This document shows, piece by piece, positions 53,390-64,000 of a stretch of DNA of 64,000 bases (positions are counted from its first letter, which is position 1; each line of letters starts with the position of its first letter). Source of the DNA: Lithodes maja (lineage: Eukaryota > Arthropoda > Malacostraca > Decapoda > Lithodidae); contig JBAKBP010007460.1 in the NCBI GenBank assembly GCA_037953745.1, positions 1 to 64,000 on the forward strand. Direction: 5' to 3'. The position numbers and the translations under genes are program-made. The notes under the pieces are model-generated. The model was not told the DNA's origin, did no database searches, and was given only the letters and a program-made list of their open reading frames with translations.

Positions 53390-54773
53390 TTAGCCCACCA
53401 TAATCGGCTTTTCTGAAATCTGGGATAAGTGTCGTATTCCCTTTAGCATTCCCTGTCCATTATATATTAAAATAAATATATTTATGATCGCTATTTCCTA
53501 GGTGGTCACCAATCTCCACATTATTTATCATATGTTCATTGTTACTGAAAACTAAATCAAGAATATTAACATCTCTAGTCGGCGTATCTATGAATTGAAA
53601 TAAAACACTATCTTGTACTACCTCAATAAACTCTACTGAATCGGAGTCGCCTATTTGGTGCTGCCAATCAATGTTCGGAAAATTAAAATCCCCCATAATG
53701 CACACATTGCTAAACCTTGATGCTATTTTAATATAGTTGGTAATCAGCTATAGGATTATTTTTTGAGTCATTGGCAACCTTAATTTCATAATTTATTTTG
53801 TCTTTCCTAATATCCTTTTTTACCTGTCGTGATAGATTCTGATAGTAAGCAAGTAGGTGAATTTCGCCTTTCTTAATTTTTCTATATATTCCTCTCTTTT
53901 TTCCTAGAAGATCTAACAGTCTATTATTCATCCATTTGGGTTGGTTCTGTGTTGATCTAAATTTTGTTTTGGGGATATATTTATTTTGCGCATTGAATAC
54001 TGACTTGATAAAATTATTGTATGTATCTACCAAGTTTGACGTCTCTTCCTGTCTTAAGATGACAGGTGCCTGAGAAGGGATACATTCATTTGGACACCTG
54101 GATCGACTTAATTTTTTGACCATAGGGTCCGCTACTAGGGCTCTTCTTAACCCACCATAATTGGCTTTTCTGAAGTCAGGTATTAATGTTGTATTCTCTC
54201 TGGTACTACCTTTCCATTGTATATTAAAATACACAGAATTGTGATCACTATTTCCTAGGTGGTCCCCGATTTCTACACTATTTATCATATGTTCATTGTT
54301 ACTGAAAACTAAATCGAGAATATTATCACCTCTAGTCGGCGTATCTATGAATTGAGATAACAAATTATCTTGTACTACCTCAATAAACTCCTTTGAATCA
54401 GAGTCGCCTATTTGTTGCTGCCAATCTATATTAGGGAAATTAAAATCCCCCATAATGCACACGTTGCTAAACCTTGATGCTATTATAATTTCCTCCCATA
54501 ATGATGTTCCGTCATTTCTACTCATATTTGGCGGTCTATACATAACTCCAATAACTAAGGTCTCACTACCTTCGTTAACCTCTACCCAAACACTTTCATT
54601 TTCATTATTTACTCTAATACCTGATTTAATACATCTTTTTAATGAACTCCTGACAAACACTGCTATACCGCCGGCCCTCCTACTATTCGGTCATATTTAA
54701 ACAAACTATATCCCGGCATATCAAACTCTGCTAAAAAATGCCTGGTTTCATAATTTAGAGTAAATTACTAATT

Positions 54774-54776
<3 letters not shown>

Positions 54777-54834
<58 letters not shown>
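54777..54834. repeat. (CT)n microsatellite
   Basis: About 29 CT units between the 5' end of CR1 copy alpha and the next LINE. Confidence 0.95.
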
Positions 54835-54835
<1 letters not shown>

Positions 54836-54838
<3 letters not shown>

Positions 54839-57555
54839 ATTAGACCTCGTAATCACTACCCAAGAACATTTATTATCAAACCTGGATGTAGGTGAACATC
54901 TGGCAACGTCCGATCATAAAATCTTAAGAATCAACGTTATAAGCAAATATTCCTCAGTAAAAACAACAGGAATGGTTTCGGACTTCAAAAACGCAAATTA
55001 TGACGGACTTAAGGAATCGCTATCAAACATACACTCAAACCTCATAAATATAAACGAAGTAAATGAACTATGGGGACATTTTAAGTCTACAATTACAGAA
55101 GCGCATAAACAATTTGTACCCATGAAACCAAAACGTAATACGAAATCAAGTATGCCCCCTTGGTACAGTAGAGACATTGGCAAGGCAATAAGGAAAAGGA
55201 ATCAACTCAAACTTGTAAAAAATAACACAAACACTGAAGTAATTAAAAACTTGTACACAAATAGTAGAAGGGAAGTGAAAAAAATAATTAGGGCGAACAA
55301 ACAAAATTACGAAATGACTATTGCCAGAGAAAGTGCCACAAACCCCAAAAAATTCTACAGTTACGTAAACAAAAATAAACAGATCAAAAGCGGAATCGGA
55401 CCGCTAATAGAAGATGGCCAGACAATAACAGGTGACACAAACACGGCAAATCTGCTCAACAAATATTTTGGCTCAGTTTTCACAGAAGAAATTATCGATC
55501 ATACCCTTGAAAATAACACCTCAACTCATGTGATAGGAGATTTCACCATCAGTGTTACCGAAGTACAAAGCAAATTGAGTAATTTAAATGTAAATAAGAC
55601 CCCGGGACCCGACATGCTCCACCCGAAAATAATTAAGAATGTCAAGGACGAAATAGCAAAACCCCTGACACAACTATTTAACTTATCACTACTACAGGGG
55701 ATTGTACCGAGTGATTGGAAAGATGCGAACATTACGCCGATATACAAGAAGGGTAGCAAGGCCAAAGCGAGTAATTACAGACCAATTAGCCTAACTTCAA
55801 TTGTAGGAAAAATCATGGAAAAAATCATTAGAGATAAGATAGTAGATTACCTGGAATCAAACAACCTAATCAAAAATAGTCAACACGGCTTTAGATCAAA
55901 TAAGTCATGCCTAACAAATTTGATTGAATTTTATAACAAACTATTCACATATAACGACATGACGAAATCACTAGATATAATCTTCTTGGACTTTCAAAAA
56001 GCTTTCGACAAGGTGCCTCACCGAAAACTATTGGCTAAACTGGAGAGGATAGGTATCAAAGGTGAAATTCATTCTTGGATAAAAAATTGGCTTACAGACA
56101 GAAGACAGAGAGTGGTGATAAATGGAGTGGAATCGGAGTGAGAGCCTGTCACTAGTGGAGTTCCACAGGGTTCAGTCCTTGGACCGGTCCTGTTTCTCAT
56201 TTACATTAACGATATCGATGTAGGGGTAAACAACACCATTTCCAAATTCGCCGACGATACAAAAATAGGAAATACAGTCCTGAACGAAGATGATAGAAAT
56301 GCGTTGCAATCTGATTTAAACAAGATATCAGAGTGGTCGAAAAAATGGCAGATGCCCTTCAATGTCGATAAATGTCAGGTGCTGCAGGTTGGTAGCAGAA
56401 ATATGAAATACAAATACGAAATGAATGGCAAACAAATAAAAACCGCAACGGTAGTAAAAGACCTAGGGGTACTAATATCTGAAAACCTAAAAACTTCCGA
56501 CCAATGTATAGCAGCTGCAAATAAGGCAAACATAGCATTGGGCTTTATTAAACGAAAATTTACATATAAACATGAAAACGTAATAGTGCCACTGTTCAAA
56601 AGTATGGTGAGGCCCCACCTTGAATATGGTGTGCAGTTCTGGTCACCTTATCTGATCAAGGACATTGTAAGACTCGAGTCAGTACAGCGTAGAGCGACGA
56701 AGATGATACCCTCATTAAGAAATAAACCATATGAAGAAAGACTTAAACGATTGAACCAGTTCTCATTAAAAAAGAGGAGGTTGAGGGGTCAGCTTATTGA
56801 GTGCTTTAACACCTTACGAGCGGCCTATGCGGTTTATTTATATGTACCGCCCAGCGGGGTGTTTTTAGCCAAAATAGGGCTGTTTACGTGATCATTTTCA
56901 TGCCTAAATAAGACCCAGAACGTAAAACAAGTATCTATCCCTGAAAGGGCATAAACAGAGCTTTCGAATGACACCATAACGATCCTTTTATGATGGCTAG
57001 TTTTCTTGCAATAACCGTGCAACACGAGTGCAAAAAGCATGTAATTAGGCACTTTCCCCATACAATTCCGTATATAGCGAGTGAGAGAGGGAGGGAGGAG
57101 GTGGGATTCGTGTCAGTAGGTTCGCCGCGGTGGTCTGGAGCAGTCATACGCTCGCTACTCTCCTGCCACCACTTGTCTCTCTCTCTCAGCCACATTACGT
57201 GCTGAAATTGCCACACGATATATGTCGAGCACCGCCACATAGTCCAGCTTTATTTAACTCGACTTATGTTGCTCGCCGACATTTAAGGGTTAAGATACTA
57301 AAAGGTTTCGACAAAGTCGATGTAAATGCACTATTCACATTAAACAATACTAATCAAACTCGCGGAAATGGAATGAAATTAAAAACCAAAAAGGCAAACC
57401 TAGATGTCACAAAGAGTTTCTTCACCTACAGAGTGGAATAAACTACCAGCGAGAGTGGTGGAGAGCGACACAATAAACGCTTTCAAGGGAAGGCTTGACC
57501 TCTATCTGCAGAGGGCTGGGGTGATATGAAAAAAAAAAAAAAAAAAAAAAAAAAA
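54836..57555 (+). mobile_element. Plus-strand LINE (FADD-type RT) with poly(A), nearly intact apart from one stop and one MITE
   Basis: It starts inside the endonuclease (LDLVITTQEHLLSNLDVGEH, LATSDHK). The linker and RT follow: NVNKTPGPDMLHPKII, DWKDANITPIYKKGSKAKAS, NYRPISLTSIVGKIMEKII, IIFLDFQKAFDKVPHRKLL (catalytic Asp), a TGA at 56139-56141 where Trp is expected, SGVPQGSVLGPVLFLIYIND, KFADDTKIGN (FADD), FNVDKCQVLQVG, KDLGVLISENLKTSDQCIAA, SVQRRATKMIPSLRNKPYEE. The frame breaks at LIECF where MITE A copy 5 sits and resumes ILKGFDKVDVNALFTLNN, ending FKGRLDLYLQRAGVI and a stop (57528), directly followed by A26. CR1/L2/jockey group; clade uncertain. 5' truncated. Confidence 0.87.
56806..57293. 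mobile_element. MITE family A, copy 5
   Basis: TTAA at 56806-56809 and 57290-57293. Ends CACCTTACGAGCGGCC and (reverse complement) CCCTTAAATGTCGGCG. Excision leaving one TTAA restores the LINE frame (GTGCTTTAAGATACTAAAAG). 488 bp including both TTAA. Confidence 0.9.
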
Positions 57556-57827
57556 TGTATGTATATGTATGTGTGTGCACTGTACAGTATGTATATATAT
57601 ATATATACTGTATATATTTGTATGTATGTGTGTATGTATGTATGTGTATATGTGTGTATATGTGTGTACCGGTGTATATATGTGTATGTATGTATGTATG
57701 TGTATATGTATGTATATATATATATGTATATATGTATGTATGTGTATATGTATGTATATATATATATGTGTATGTATATGTATATGTATGTATGTGTATG
57801 TGTGTATGTGTATATATGCATATATAG
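57556..57827. repeat. (TATG)n/(TA)n compound microsatellite
   Basis: TATG, TGTA and TA runs with one GTACCGGTGTA interruption. The overlapping Cys/Tyr/Val-only reading frames are artefacts. It starts immediately after the LINE poly(A). Confidence 0.92.
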
Positions 57828-58440
57828 TTTGTAAGGCCAGACTGCCTAGTAAGGACCTTGAGGTCTGTGTGGTCTGTGTATCTATGTAGCTCTATGTAGC
57901 TCTATGTAGCTCTCCGTTTAGTTTCAATATGAATACAACACACAACCACGGCTGAAAGTTAGGATTAAAATGGTTCAGTACTAGTATTTGCGGAAACTTT
58001 ATTACATATAAGATCTGTTCTACCTGGAACAAACATCCCTTAAAAGTTGTAATCAATTCTTCAGTAGAACAGTTCAAGAAGTGTGTAGATAGTATTTTGC
58101 ACGCTGCAATAAGTGTAGTGCACTAGATAATCTATCTCTTTCCTCTTCGAGTATCTCTCCGGAATGGACGGCAAGGTCTTTGAGATACTAACTATTCATT
58201 GTAATTCCTTGTGAGTCTTGTACCGCAAGAGACAGACAAAGGAAATATGGAAAAGGTATACTATTCCGACAAGACGATTGTAGGATTCCACTAGACATTA
58301 ACACGTGAGTGTTGAATTTAAGACCTTGCTCTCCTCTCTCTGACTCCTATCACAGACGAGTTGAAAACATCGAATAAGGGATAATTAATCGGAAAGTAAT
58401 TGAAGTTAACCGATTAATTTGAAGATATTTCAATTAGGTT
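57828..58440. other. Non-coding stretch
   Basis: Short direct repeats of CTATGTAGCT (57884-57912). Otherwise no gene or repeat recognised. Confidence 0.4.
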
Positions 58441-58542
58441 AAGTTAACCCATTTTTCAAAATTAACTAGTTAAGTTAAAAGTTGGTTAACTTGGTTGGTT
58501 AATCGTCAAAAGTTAACTTAATTACCTGTACTGACCCAACTC

Positions 58543-58544
<2 letters not shown>
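58441..58544 (-). mobile_element. hAT-like element end (right)
   Basis: The reverse complement begins CAGAGTTGGGTCAGTACAGG, TAATTAAGTTAACTTTTGAC and contains TTAACTTAACTAGTTAATTT, matching the character of 38993-39130 in inverted orientation. It abuts (TA)n, as that end does. Confidence 0.45.
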
Positions 58545-58800
<256 letters not shown>

Positions 58801-60664
58801 TGTAGCATACCTCGCTAGGAAAAATTAAACAATGGAACAACAAGCTTTCTGTTATGCTGGGCAATAATATTTGCCTATGTATCTTAGTTCACTCTTTCCA
58901 GAGAGGATAGCTTTTAAGAACAACAACCTCAGCAGGAACACAGATTACTTCAGATATATAATTATAAATCTCCTCAATCTCCACCAATTATACAAAATAC
59001 ACGGTTGGGTTGCACAAGTTTTGATTTCACTTTGGATCAGGGCACTTGGCAAAGGACATGAATGGTTATTAGGTTGAGTGGTATCTATTGAAAAAATACT
59101 CTCCAACCTACTTCAAGAAGGAATAATAATATTCTTGAAGTCTAGCTAATGTACAATCAATCTACACGAATAATAGATCATTCACAATTTAGTAACAAAT
59201 GATGAATACATAGAGATCGCACAAATGCTAACAGAGCGGCTAGTCTCAGAGGATAATGGGGGTATCCTACAGGTCAAGGTTAGCGAGTGGTAAAAAGGTG
59301 ATGCGGTGTAGGGTCAAAATACTGAGGTCACGACGTCTCAAATAGACCTAATAAATAATATATAAATATCAGTTGAAAGACAAATAACTAATTGAGCAAA
59401 CAAAGATTCGTCTTATATAAAAGATCAAAATTAAAGAGAGAGATTATAACTCTCCACTAACGTGTATAGTTAGATTTAATATTCGCAATTAAGGAAACTG
59501 ATCAAACAAAGATTCGTCTAATAGAAAAGATCAAAGCCCTCGACATATAAATATTAACGCGATAATGGGCCAAATGGAATTACGATGAATTCAAGTTAAA
59601 TGTTTAAACTGGGGATGAAACCAGGACACATAAATCAAAGGGGGTTTACGTAGATACACGACAAACAATACACTCTGTGAACATTTATAACCGAAATGCG
59701 TACCCTGATGATCCTAATTAACTTAAAATCAGATCTGTCAGGGGTGTTCAAGTATTTACGTGTAGCATGTGGGTAATCGGGCCGAATGGATATATATATA
59801 TACATATTATATATAATCTGTTAGCAATACATGAGTATATATTACAAAGTATATATATAGATTAATCCTAGGATAGCGTTTGTACTGTACTCACGACACG
59901 AGTAATCGAGGGGCTAAGGAGAGAATAAAAGATCTCTGGTATTTACGTTAATGGAACACGTAACATATCCTACACAACCTTGCAATAATCACACAACATG
60001 ATAAGTAAAACAGAAAGCACTTAATTTCGGGTAGGAGTATAGCAGGGGTGAGCCTCATAGAGATCTGACACACGTGGAGCGACCAAGTACGGGGTGCGTC
60101 TGGCCTGAGTGCCAAGGGGTTACAGTCCAGGGGTACCTCCACACAGGTAGCACTAACGCGGGTCACTTCCGGGACGGCCTCCACACACACACTCTCGGTT
60201 GGTCACAATCTCTGTTTGCAGGGCACGATTTAGAGGATTTTGGCTAACCTCATTCGGATGGTGCTATCCGATCGAGTGATTCACGTATACTCTCCCACAC
60301 AAACACCATGGGACACAGTGCCTCGACTTGCCTAACTCAAACCTGATTTCGGCCAGGTAGTATTGGACTTTACAGAGAGTCGGCGGTTTCCGGAACATAA
60401 AGGGACATGGAAAATATAGTTTTTTATGTATTACTTGGTTGTCTAACGTCTTAAAAATACAATGTGTACATGAATAAATGGGGAATAGTGTGCTTTATTA
60501 ACTAATACTAAAAGGTAGTAGCTTAATGGCTAAGGGTACATATGATAAATCATTTACATAGTTGGAGGCCTCTCTCCATTTAGAGGCTGGTATGGATTGG
60601 CTTGCTTATCTTCTTGTTTCGTGGCATTCCAAGCACAGCCCTGTCTAGCTGTGATAGTGGTGCA
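58801..60664. other. Unassigned stretch; candidate 3' LTR (about 58852-60558) of the right-edge gypsy element
   Basis: No gene seen. TGTTATGCTGGGCAATAAT at 58852 and CATTTACA at 60551-60558 would give a 1.7-kb unit with TG...CA ends, lying just downstream (minus strand) of the gypsy pol and close in size to the 1.8-kb LTRs elsewhere. The purine tract expected at 60559 (minus GGAGAGAGGCCTCCAACTA) is poor and the partner LTR is outside the window. Treat as a hypothesis. Confidence 0.3.
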
Positions 60665-62421
60665 TTAGACGCCCGGGTGGTTGAAGAGGAATGAAGGAGG
60701 TTGGTGTTTAATTAACATAAAGTTCTCCTCTGTATAGTCCAGGTCTGTCCCAGGTGCGGGTGGCCATTGTTCACCTGGCGCCTGGGGGTATGGACTAGCA
60801 AACTGTGGTGGATGTTCTACCGCGTGTATGGTATACATAGGGTAAGCCACGTGCCTCTCCTGAGGTGGTGCTATGGGCAACTGTGGTGCCCTGTTGTTGC
60901 TGTCCAGGGAGGGCTGCTTCTGGTCTCTCTTCCGGTGGGCTATGGACGCAATCCGATAGTGGTTATTTGTGGTTCCTGCCGTTGATGGGAATGGTTTTGG
61001 GTTTTCCTTTGGCATTAGGCTATCCAACCCTGTCATTTCACCACTATCGTCCATAAATAAATCTCGGCCCCGAGATTGAATTACATATTCCCGCCGGTTA
61101 GTGGTGGAAATAGTTGGTGTGAGGCCCTGAGAAAGCGACACCATACGATGGCTGCTACGTTGTGAGGAGCAGCGGTGTCATATGAGAGGTTTAGTTAGAG
61201 TCGAACGTCTGATTTTTGGGCCATGACCACCAGTTGTGAGGTCCTTTTGAGGGTTGTCTCTTTTTGGCCTTGGGTCAGGGATACCTTATTGATCTTCATG
61301 GTGGTGGTTTTGTATGAAGCAGGAGATGTTGTTGGTGAGGGGTCAACGTTTGTACTGGTGGTGGTGGTGGACTGGAGTGATGGAGTGATGAGGTATCTTC
61401 TCCAAGTGCAACTATGGGAAGAGCCGAGGTGAGGCCATGAGGTTGACTTGTTGGGGTGACCTGGTGGGAATTGTTTGCGGTTATGGGTGAGGTCGTTGTT
61501 TGCGGCTGAGTGGTGGTGGTGGAGATAGGTGTGACTGTGCTGGGGGTGAAAGGTGTGGTTGGAGGGGGTGTGGCCGTGGTAGGTGCAGGGGGTATGGGCG
61601 CGGCAGGTGCATGTGGACGGATGGTGGGGGACTTTCGTTTTCGTTTTGGTGAAAACGATGTTGGGGACCACCACTTGGTTTGTGCAACACGTCTGCCAGA
61701 TTGTCTGCATTGAGGCTGTAAAAGAGGTTGATTTGAGACAATGGCAGGATTTGATCAAGTAGATTTATATATTTTCTTGGGGAGGGGGGGGGGGGGGTTG
61801 ATGAGCTAGCTGAGATGATAGTTTTGTTGGAATTGATGGGTGGTGTATTTGTTGAGAGAGTGACAGAGGGAAATGTGACTGTTGAAGTTATAGGTGTAGT
61901 TATGGGAGAAGGTAACATAGCGGTGGAAGTAGAAGGAAGAGACGGTTTTTGGCATGGTTTCGGTATTTTAGATGGTATGTTTACTTATGGAGAACTTGTT
62001 TCTTAACCCGAAGGGGAAATCTTAGAGAAAGTGGGTGAGGTGGGTTGAGTGGTTGTTGAAGGGGAAGACATAGTTATGTCAACTTCGATTGATGCAGAAG
62101 CTATAGAAGGGGTTGGGCTGTGAGGTGGCATTGGTGGTGGTTTAGATTGAAAAATGGGAGGTGCGGAAGAAGGGCGTAAGGGAGGTGTGATGGAGATGGG
62201 GTGATTTAGATGGTGAATAGGGGTGAAAAGAAAGCGGTGATGGAAGTCATGGTAGAGGTGATTGAAGTAGGGGTGGATTGATGAGGGTGTTTTGGGGGGT
62301 CAAAGGCTCTGTTGTACTTAGGGTTATGTCAATATCTACAAGGCATTGGTTCAATGGGGTCAGGGTCAGCAAGCATGGTTATGTTTTCATCAACAGGTTG
62401 GAACCGGCGTACATATCGATT
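60665..62421 (-). pseudogene. Post-integrase Pro/Thr/Ser/His-rich region of the gypsy element, function unknown
   Basis: Downstream of the integrase the minus strand holds overlapping open pieces. One at 61918-61481 reads ITTPITSTVTFPSVTLSTNT, PPPPSPRKYINLLDQILPLS, HLPRPYPLHLPRPHPLQPHL. One at 61144-60665 reads NRREYVIQSRGRDLFMDDSG, HPPQFASPYPQAPGEQWPPA and ends FLFNHPGV. The DNA is strongly GT-rich on the plus strand (61310-62300). An env-like or Gag-related product is possible by position, but I see no signal peptide, cleavage site or membrane segment that would support it. Several frameshifts are needed to join the pieces. Confidence 0.4.
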
Positions 62422-63346
62422 TCAGTAGGCGCGTGATTCTCCGTAGTAGTTGATGGGGACCTGGTAGCAGTTAGGAATGGTGAGTATTTCAAAGGGGCCT
62501 TTATACATAGGTTTAAGCTTAGAGGGTACTGGTAGAACAGCTAGCATTTCTAGATCGCCTACTTGGAGGGGGCTAACTTTCGGGGTCTTGTCTGGCTTGA
62601 GGTCTTGGAGGTATTGAAATTGGCAGAAACGGTTGTTTAAGTGTACAAGGGACTGATCAAAATTTGAGGAGGGCTCGTATAGGACAGACAAATGGCGTAA
62701 GGGCAGTGGGAGGGGGGGTATGCCAAAAACGCGTTCGTCGGGGGAAATCCCGCCCTGGCCGGGACAAGTGTTGATTCCCCATTGCACTATCTTTACTTGC
62801 CTAGGCCAGTCTGAGGTGTTCATTTGTTGTAATCGGGTTCTAATTTGATTAGCAATGGTGCGATGTCTCCTTTCACAAATAGAGTTGCCTTGTGGCCGGT
62901 AGGGAGAGGAGTGGCTGATTTTGAATCCACACATTTGTGAAATTTGAGTCCAAATATGTCCTGTGGATTCGGGTGCGTTGTCAGAGTGAATAGCTTCAGG
63001 AAGGCCGAAATAGGGGAAAACATGTTGAATCATTGCTTCGGCTACTCAGAAGGCAGTGTGATCTTTGGATGGACAGGCAATTACGTATTTAGAATATGTG
63101 TCTACGAACGTGATTATGTATTTAAATCCTTTGATACCTTCAAGGGGCCCAAGGTTTGGAGGCAAAAAGTTTGCCGGAAGGGCCTGGGGTGCAGATGCAA
63201 TCCTTACCCAAAGCACAAGCTCTGCATGCTTCTGTGACTTTCTTGGCAGTGATATAAGGGGTGGGGGTCCAATACACTTGTTGAAAGGTGGAGGTAAGTT
63301 TACGTTGAGGTAAGTGAATGCCGTTATGGGCGTGCCGAGATTGCAT
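62422..63346 (-). pseudogene. Ty3/gypsy integrase, frameshifted
   Basis: Minus-strand order: HHCC zinc domain (HAHNGIHLPQRKL, CRACALGKDC) at 63346-63150; after a frameshift FKYIITFVDTYSKYVIACPS with catalytic Asp; a TGA after DHTAF near 63050; then PYFGLPEAIHSDNAPESTGH (second Asp, with Ala for the usual Gly), PYRPQGNSICERRHRTIANQ (Glu), and the C-terminal domain VSPLQVGDLEMLAVLPVPSK, LKPMYKGPFEILTIPN. The triad is kept but one frameshift and one stop disable this copy. The order RNase H then integrase is standard Ty3/gypsy, unlike the element at 18285-26516. Confidence 0.85.
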
Positions 63347-63525
63347 GGTAGGGAGGGCGGTTTGGAGACTTAGGACAATTTTGCCGTCAGTAGTATATAG
63401 ATTGTCTCCTTTCCTCTGTAGTTGTGAGAAAAGGTGCCTAGTTATCCAGTCGGGTTACTGTTGTTGCTGAATTTGTTGCAACAGGAGTTGTTGCTCTTGA
63501 TCAACGGAATTTTGATGGTGAATGG

Positions 63526-64000
63526 CTAGGATAGGGTAAGTATGGTCATTGGGGGGGGGGTCTTAGGTGGGGTGTTGGCAAGGGGGAGTCCAGAGAGAGA
63601 GTCGGCATTGGTGTGAAGTTTACCGGGTCTATAACCTATCTCAAAATTAAACTCTTCAAGGGATTCGTTCCATCTGACAGTTAGAGCGTTTTTATTATCT
63701 GACTTTCTGAGCCATTGTAGGGCGTGGTGGTCGGTAATAATGGTAACTTTGATGCCGGCAAGGTAGGCTTTGAAATATTGGAGGGCCCAAATGATCCCTA
63801 AGCATTCTCGTTTGGTGACAGGATAGTTAATCTCACCTGGATTTAGGGTTCGGCTGGCACAGCCAATAATGTGCTCGCGTCCATCTCTGGTTTGACCGAG
63901 GACAGCACCGATACCGAATTGAGACACTTCAGTATACAAACGAAAGGGTTGTGTGTAATCTGGGAAGGAGACGACTGGGGATGCTACTAAAAGGTCTTTT
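63526..64000 (-). CDS. Ty3/gypsy RT end and RNase H (runs off right edge)
   Basis: The frame is open from the right edge to 63526. It reads DLLVASPVVSFPDYTQPFRL, YTEVSQFGIGAVLGQTRDGR, IIGCASRTLNPGEINYPVTK, RECLGIIWALQYFKAYLAGI, VTIITDHHALQWLRKSDN and GYRPGKLHTNADSLSGLPL. This is the RT thumb and RNase H of Ty3/gypsy. The first RNase H Asp (usual T-D-A/S) is Glu here (YTEVS), and DHHAL and NADSLSG remain. The frame ends shortly after in a Pro/Thr-rich stretch. The upstream RT lies outside the window. Confidence 0.88.
   Translation of the reverse strand, partial: KDLLVASPVVSFPDYTQPFRLYTEVSQFGIGAVLGQTRDGREHIIGCASRTLNPGEINYPVTKRECLGIIWALQYFKAYLAGIKVTIITDHHALQWLRKSDNKNALTVRWNESLEEFNFEIGYRPGKLHTNADSLSGLPLANTPPKTPPPMTILTLS

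Larger units (their letters stand above)
47389..53727 (-). mobile_element. Younger minus-strand CR1-type LINE (copy beta) inserted in copy alpha, itself interrupted three times
   Basis: The 3' tail AACATAAGAACATAAGAAAA (plus strand, 47394) abuts copy alpha. Minus-strand order: 53727-53390 IASRFSNV, CIMGDFNFPNIDWQHQIG, NNVEIGDHLGNSDHKY; 52168-51666 MDPIVKQLSQDM, FRSTQNQPKWMTNKLID, KKKGIYRKIKKGEN; 49586-49461 and 49016-47389 RT and C-terminus (KLANVVPIFKKGDKSIASSY, YLDFSKALDRVPHERLM, GVPQESVLGPLLF, KFADDTKMG, LYLSLVRPHMDYAVQFW). It is 5'-truncated within the endonuclease. The alpha frame ...IADYQLY / LYKSKVRD on either side shows the target. Interruptions: 49017-49460, 49587-51665 and 52169-53389. 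Confidence 0.85.
44497..54750 (-). mobile_element. Older minus-strand CR1-type LINE (copy alpha), split by a younger CR1 and two MITEs
   Basis: On the minus strand the protein order is continuous across the gaps. 54750-53728: FLAEFDMPGYSLFKYD, CIKSGIRVNNENESVWVEV, VMYRPPNMSRNDG, CIMGDFNFPNIDW, GNSDHNSVYFNIQWKG, NDSKNNPIADYQLY. 47388-47172: KSKVRDVIGPIKTSIREI, STVTISRNDVL. 46686-45877: KPHKSPGPHEVYARVL, AWKLANVVPIFKKGDKS, YLDFSKAFDRVPHERLM, GVPQGSVLGPLLFIIYINDL, KFADDTKMG. 45388-44720: KPRKQCISVRNKANRILGF, HMDEMGLV and a stop. The 3' UTR ends in CTCCCATTTTCTTATTTTCT, TTTGTTCTTATG, an octamer-type tail as in CR1. Frameshifts lie near 46450, 45310 and 45020. Interrupted at 45389-45876, 46687-47171 and 47389-53727. 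Confidence 0.85.

Noticed and set aside
57526..57834. Cys/Tyr/Val repeat ORFs
   Set aside because: Translation of the TATG microsatellite.

Overview
This is a repeat-dominated piece of an invertebrate nuclear genome, probably an arthropod and perhaps a decapod crustacean. The evidence is spliceosomal GT-AG structure, several animal LINE clades, TTAGG-like degenerate repeats (3781-3816, 7985-8090) and long CT and TA microsatellites. The crustacean assignment is inference. I found no convincing host gene, rRNA or functional tRNA, and no bacterial operon structure. Almost every recognisable coding segment belongs to a transposable element, and the interest lies in how these elements are stacked inside one another.

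Left part (1-17.9 kb): an RTE-type LINE fragment runs off the left edge. It is followed by a TTAA-flanked short element (2039-2704) and a degraded RTE relic. Next is a complete-looking 3.2-kb DNA transposon (about 4752-7981) with matching terminal inverted repeats and one intact 632-aa transposase of an RNase-H-like type I cannot assign firmly. A Tc1/mariner transposase (8328-10536, minus) is split by a canonical GT-AG intron exactly before its second catalytic Asp. An I-group LINE (11.08-17.9 kb) has ORF1 and a long ORF2, and its only large lesion is a 1.8-kb solo LTR that split the YADD motif, with a 4-bp target duplication.

Middle (18.3-26.5 kb): a very young 8232-bp Ty3/gypsy element on the minus strand. 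It has two 1830-bp LTRs in which I noticed one mismatch, a GTGT target duplication, a primer-binding site and a polypurine tract. Its single long ORF has intact Gag and protease, but pol is reduced and reordered, with integrase-like scraps before the RT scraps.

From 26.5 to 41.9 kb: tandem and segmental duplications, microsatellites, a pair of long inverted repeats (29.94-30.35 and 35.21-35.50 kb) enclosing CR1-type LINE copies, and an RTE insertion with a 10-bp target duplication (33171-33962). There is also a tRNA-derived SINE-like sequence (35505-35660) and a 1.25-kb near-palindrome (37549-38795) flanked on both sides by (TA)n, whose arms carry outward-reading Penelope-like ORF starts and a degenerate hammerhead-like motif.

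Right part (41.9-64 kb): an inverted duplication of a retroelement 3' end with a MITE in one arm and a second MITE inside that MITE. Next is a minus-strand CR1 copy split by a younger minus-strand CR1 copy, which is itself split by two plus-strand LINEs and a MITE. A plus-strand LINE with a poly(A) tail (54.8-57.6 kb) follows, then long microsatellites and a minus-strand Ty3/gypsy pol of standard RT-RNaseH-integrase order that runs off the right edge. Five copies of one 480-bp TTAA-targeting MITE family are scattered here. Empty sites for some of them exist inside the window, so their boundaries can be proved internally.
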